DNA from: JABDMH01 sp965223165
GTDB taxonomy: Bacteria > Bacteroidota > Bacteroidia > Chitinophagales > Saprospiraceae
Direction of reading: 5' to 3'
NCBI GenBank assembly: GCA_965223165.1
Contig: CBDCVQ010000001.1
Span: forward strand, 1 to 64,000
Length of the DNA: 64,000 nt
Shown piece after piece: positions 60,986-64,000 of this stretch. The notes under the pieces are model-generated. The model was not told the DNA's origin. It was given only the letters and a program-made list of their open reading frames with translations, and did not search any database. Both the position numbers and the translations under genes were made by a program. The stretch's first letter is position 1; each line of letters begins with the position of its first letter.

Positions 60986-61945
60986 ATGGATAACGAAAAA
61001 TACATCGAACTGCTCCTAAAGCAACAAGATGGGCTAGCCAGCGCTGATGAGCAGGCCGACCTGGAGCGATGGTTGTCAGCCTCGGAGGAAAATCGGATCC
61101 AGGCTGATGCTGCCCTATCTGCTTACAGATCTGCGGACCAGCCAGCTATGGCGACCGATGACCTTGACCAAGCCTACAAGGAGCTCCAACAACGGATCAG
61201 CTCAGCGCGCCCGGTCCGCCGATTAGGCAGATCGGCTTTGCTCCGTGTGGCGGTGCTTCTTGCCCTGGCTGCACTGGCGCTTTGGCTTTGGCAGACGGGG
61301 CCAACCCCATCCTCCGCGATGGTCCTGGTCGGCCCTCAGCAGGATCAGCCCCTAGCAGACGGATCGCGAGTGTGGCTGGAAGACGGAAGTGAAATCTCAT
61401 ACGTGGAGGATGCCTCCCGCAGGGTAATCGAGTTGGCCGGCACCATGTTCATCCAGGTAGCATCTGCAGTCACGCAGCCCTTCACCGTGGAGGCGGAGCT
61501 AGGGTCGATACGGGTGACCGGCACTGCCTTTGAGGTGCGAGCTGATGTCGACACGCTGAGGGTGACGGTGCAAGAAGGTCAAGTCCTTTTTTATACGGCA
61601 GATCGTCTGGACTCACTTTATCTGGGCCCCGGCGAAGGAGCGGTGTTGACGTCGGCACAGTCCTTTACACCGAGCAACGCCGAAGACCAAGCCATCTCCG
61701 CCTGGCGCTCGGAGGAGATCCGATTTGAAGACGCCGATCTCGAAGACATCACCGAAGTACTGTCCGCCTACTACGCAGCGGAGTTTACCTATGCCAATGA
61801 CGCCCTACGCCAGTGTGCGTTGAGCTTTACCTTGACCTTCCCCGTGCTGGATGAGGCACTGGCCTCGCTCGAGTTGTTGCTCGGTGTAGATATCACCCAA
61901 ACCACAGCCTCGCAATATTTGATTAGCGGCTCCAGTTGTCAATAG
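60986..61945 (+). CDS. FecR-type anti-sigma factor
   Basis: 319 residues. A cytoplasmic N-terminus (about 1-75) is followed by one membrane helix (ALLRVAVLLALAALALWLW, about 84-102) and a periplasmic FecR domain (VLVGPQQDQPLADGSRVWL, IELAGTMFIQV, LGSIRVTGTAFEVRADVDTL). A C-terminal DUF4974-like part follows (FEDADLEDITEVLSAYY). It transmits the receptor signal to the sigma factor. It sits between the sigma gene and the receptor gene. Confidence 0.94.
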   Translation: MDNEKYIELLLKQQDGLASADEQADLERWLSASEENRIQADAALSAYRSADQPAMATDDLDQAYKELQQRISSARPVRRLGRSALLRVAVLLALAALALWLWQTGPTPSSAMVLVGPQQDQPLADGSRVWLEDGSEISYVEDASRRVIELAGTMFIQVASAVTQPFTVEAELGSIRVTGTAFEVRADVDTLRVTVQEGQVLFYTADRLDSLYLGPGEGAVLTSAQSFTPSNAEDQAISAWRSEEIRFEDADLEDITEVLSAYYAAEFTYANDALRQCALSFTLTFPVLDEALASLELLLGVDITQTTASQYLISGSSCQ

Positions 61946-61969
61946 AGCAATCCTGCTAGCTGCGCTGCG

Positions 61970-64000
61970 ATGTCGATACATCTGACCGGTCGATACTATC
62001 TCCTCCTGCCCCTTTTTTCCCTGCTAATGTGTGGGCGATTGGCCTCTCAGCCGTCAGAGGCGACGCAGCAGGGCATTTCGCTGGATTCAGTCTTCGCCGT
62101 CATCGGCGAGCGATCAGGCATGCACGTGTCCTACGCATCGAGTGTACGGTCTGGGAGCGACACCCGTTACGACCTGGCGGCAGGCCTATCATGGAAAGCA
62201 GCCCTAAAAGAGGTGCTACAAAGCCGGGCACTCACATTCAAGACCATTGGTCAGAATATCATCATCTACCCCCAGCGACACCACCAACTCTCCGGATACG
62301 TCTACGACCAGGATACGGGTGAGTCTTTGCCGGGCTGTCATGTGTTCTTACCATCATACTCGATGGGCACGACTACGAATGCCTACGGATACTATCAATT
62401 GGCCGTCCCTCGGGGTAGCGCTCTGGTGCAGGCCTCCTACCTGGGCTACCAATCACAGCTGCTGCCCCTGCAGCTGCAAGCAGATCTGCAATTAGATCTA
62501 CGCATGACACCTTCGCTTGACCTACCCATGGTCACCATTAGCGACAGCACGGGCACCTCTCACCAGTCATTCCACCTCAGCTCCGCACTTGGCCTGGACT
62601 TTGGCCGTATGGCACATCACCTGCCGTCGCTCGGCGCCACGGCCGATCTGGCCAGACAACTACAATTTGTACCTGGGGTCAGCAGCGGTGGTGATGGACT
62701 GGGCGGGTTGCATGTGCGAGGGGGCGGTGCGGATCAAAATCTCACCCTACTCGATGATATCCCCATCTACAATCCACTCCATATGCTTGGCACATCATCC
62801 ATCTTCAACAGCGATTTTGTGCAGCGCGCCCGTCTGTACAAAGACGCCTTCGCCCCTAAGTATTCGGGCCGCATATCCTCGGTCCTCGACGTCAAAATGC
62901 GGGACGGCCATCGAGAAGCGGTGAAGGCCCGGGCGGGTGTGAGCCTCCTCTCCGCCCACGCCGTCGTGGAGATGCCCATTCTTGGCAAGCGCGGCACGCT
63001 AATGCTTGCCGGCGAGCGGAGCCATGCCGGTGATCTGGTGCGTGACTTCACCCGCCGGCGCCGGCAAGAAGCAGATATCGAGGGCTTCATACTACCCAAG
63101 TATCAGGACTATTATGCCAAGGCCATGCTGGACCTTGGTGAGCACGACAAGCTGATGATCAACCTGTACGCGGGAGGAGACATCTACGTAGACGCGGGAC
63201 AGTTTGTCTACGAAGACCAAGCCGGGCAACTGTTTCGGGCGCGCTTTCGAGATGAGTTCTCCTGGGGCAATGTAGCCGGTGGCATCAAATGGTTGCACAC
63301 GTTTGGTCAGCGCTTATTTCTGCATACTCGGTACTATCATTCGCGCTTCCGCTATCGCTCCCTGGGGGCATCGCAGGATGTGCCGGAGGGTGGCACGATG
63401 GATATCGTAGAACCCTCTGACATCACCGACTTTCGATCCCGGACCGTGGAGAACGGTGTCAAAATGGATCTCCATTGGATCGCCGGCTACCAGCATCGAT
63501 TTAGCGCTGGGCTGGGCATGCGCAAGCACGATTATTTGCCAGGTATCATCGCCTACGAAGAGCGGCCCGATCGACTCCGTCGCCTTATCGAACCGACAGT
63601 CCGCTTGGACCGCCTGCCGGAGTCCTCTTTTGACACCTTTTCGCTCGACAGTTGGCAGATGGAATGGTATCTGGAGGACGATTGGCAGATCACCTCCCAC
63701 CTGGCGCTCCGGGGAGGCTTTTATGCTCGCCAGTTCTTTGGGGACGGGGCTAGCTACTTTTCGCTGGAGCCTCGAGCCACTTTGTCTCTTCTCGTGGGCA
63801 AGGGCCATCTGGCACTTTCCTATGCAAGCTTGACCCAACCGCAGCACGTCATCACAGCCAATGACAGCGGCTTGCCCAATGAGCTCTGGGTGCCGGCCGG
63901 TGCCAGGTTTGGGCCCCAATCCTCGGGCAGTGTGGCCCTATCCTGGTCATCGCCCTTTGCAAAATCCTGGCGCATGACGTCGACGCTATACCACAAGCAG
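61970..64000 (+). CDS. TonB-dependent receptor with STN domain, 5' part (3' end outside window)
   Basis: From the ATG at 61970 the frame stays open to the window's end, over 676 codons, in a frame distinct from the short frames nearby. A signal peptide (LTGRYYLLLPLFSLLMC) precedes an STN-type domain (about 34-100: ISLDSVFAVIGERSGMHVSY). A carboxypeptidase-regulatory-like fold (LSGYVYDQDTGESLPGCHVF) and a plug (FVPGVSSGGDGLGGLHVRGG, DDIPIYNP) come next, then barrel strands. Placed after FecI/FecR, it is a FecA-like receptor that both imports and signals. Ligand unknown. Confidence 0.92.
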   Translation, partial: MSIHLTGRYYLLLPLFSLLMCGRLASQPSEATQQGISLDSVFAVIGERSGMHVSYASSVRSGSDTRYDLAAGLSWKAALKEVLQSRALTFKTIGQNIIIYPQRHHQLSGYVYDQDTGESLPGCHVFLPSYSMGTTTNAYGYYQLAVPRGSALVQASYLGYQSQLLPLQLQADLQLDLRMTPSLDLPMVTISDSTGTSHQSFHLSSALGLDFGRMAHHLPSLGATADLARQLQFVPGVSSGGDGLGGLHVRGGGADQNLTLLDDIPIYNPLHMLGTSSIFNSDFVQRARLYKDAFAPKYSGRISSVLDVKMRDGHREAVKARAGVSLLSAHAVVEMPILGKRGTLMLAGERSHAGDLVRDFTRRRRQEADIEGFILPKYQDYYAKAMLDLGEHDKLMINLYAGGDIYVDAGQFVYEDQAGQLFRARFRDEFSWGNVAGGIKWLHTFGQRLFLHTRYYHSRFRYRSLGASQDVPEGGTMDIVEPSDITDFRSRTVENGVKMDLHWIAGYQHRFSAGLGMRKHDYLPGIIAYEERPDRLRRLIEPTVRLDRLPESSFDTFSLDSWQMEWYLEDDWQITSHLALRGGFYARQFFGDGASYFSLEPRATLSLLVGKGHLALSYASLTQPQHVITANDSGLPNELWVPAGARFGPQSSGSVALSWSSPFAKSWRMTSTLYHKQ

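Noticed and set aside
1..64000. Prophage or conjugative element
   Set aside because: No phage structural, integrase, relaxase or type IV secretion genes are visible; mobile DNA is limited to the three insertion sequences.

Overview
The window reads as chromosomal DNA of a Bacteroidota bacterium, most likely close to the Saprospiria. The evidence is a type IX secretion (T9SS) style C-terminal domain on a beta-helix protein, an ECF sigma / FecR / STN-TonB receptor trio, DUF4296 and DUF2911 proteins, a plug-only TonB-receptor lipoprotein and Bacteroidota-type -7 boxes (TAnnTTTG). The lineage is an inference; no rRNA gene is present.

Region 1 (1-17.8 kb) is housekeeping: the 3' part of mutS2, ndk, a DHH phosphoesterase overlapping an FKBP lipoprotein, prfB with its +1 frameshift site, a PPi-signature phosphofructokinase, cutA, an ATP-signature phosphofructokinase overlapping an N-acetylglucosamine kinase-like gene, a 3-hydroxyacyl-CoA dehydrogenase, a PhoR/PhoB-like pair followed by DUF4296 and sixA, then a SWIM protein, rlmH, a rhomboid protease and a patatin.

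Region 2 (17.8-37.7 kb) is accessory and repeat-rich. A DinB-like gene sits between two copies of a 17-bp array module. A T9SS beta-helix protein follows. Next is a minus-strand cluster of a polysaccharide-deacetylase-like protein, a glycyl radical enzyme, a DyP-type peroxidase, a two-HKD phospholipase D-like protein and a HAD-like protein. A GxxExxY (PD-(D/E)xK) gene is bracketed by inverted arms of one repeat family. The right arm is broken by two near-identical IS110-type elements, inserted at the same position of the repeat, and by an IS4-type element with a 7-bp target duplication. The IS110 3' non-coding region contains two short matches to the repeat target, one on each strand on either side of a hairpin, as expected of a bridge RNA. 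ung and tRNA-Arg(UCU) follow; the tRNA 3' tail and terminator are tandemly repeated.

Region 3 (37.7-52.1 kb) holds an unknown protein overlapping a very large Ser/Thr kinase-like protein with a convergent PP2C phosphatase, an M19-like dipeptidase, a GH18 protein, a frameshifted cytochrome c-PQQ sugar dehydrogenase, and a Tat-exported three-subunit molybdenum aldehyde oxidoreductase with a small Cys-rich fourth gene.

Region 4 (52.1-64 kb) holds tandem repeats, the plug lipoprotein and the DUF2911 protein. It also holds an unusual five-gene operon: a coiled-coil protein, a membrane coiled-coil (PspA-like) protein, a substrate-binding protein fused to OmpA, an ABC permease and an ABC ATPase. 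It ends with the FecI/FecR/TonB-receptor system, whose receptor runs off the window.

At least two interspersed hairpin repeat families recur across the window. The candidates for undescribed biology are the OmpA-fused ABC operon, the glycyl radical/DyP/PLD/HAD cluster, the giant kinase/PP2C module, and the repeat-targeting IS110 with visible guide candidates. Domain calls are by eye from motifs; no database search was run.
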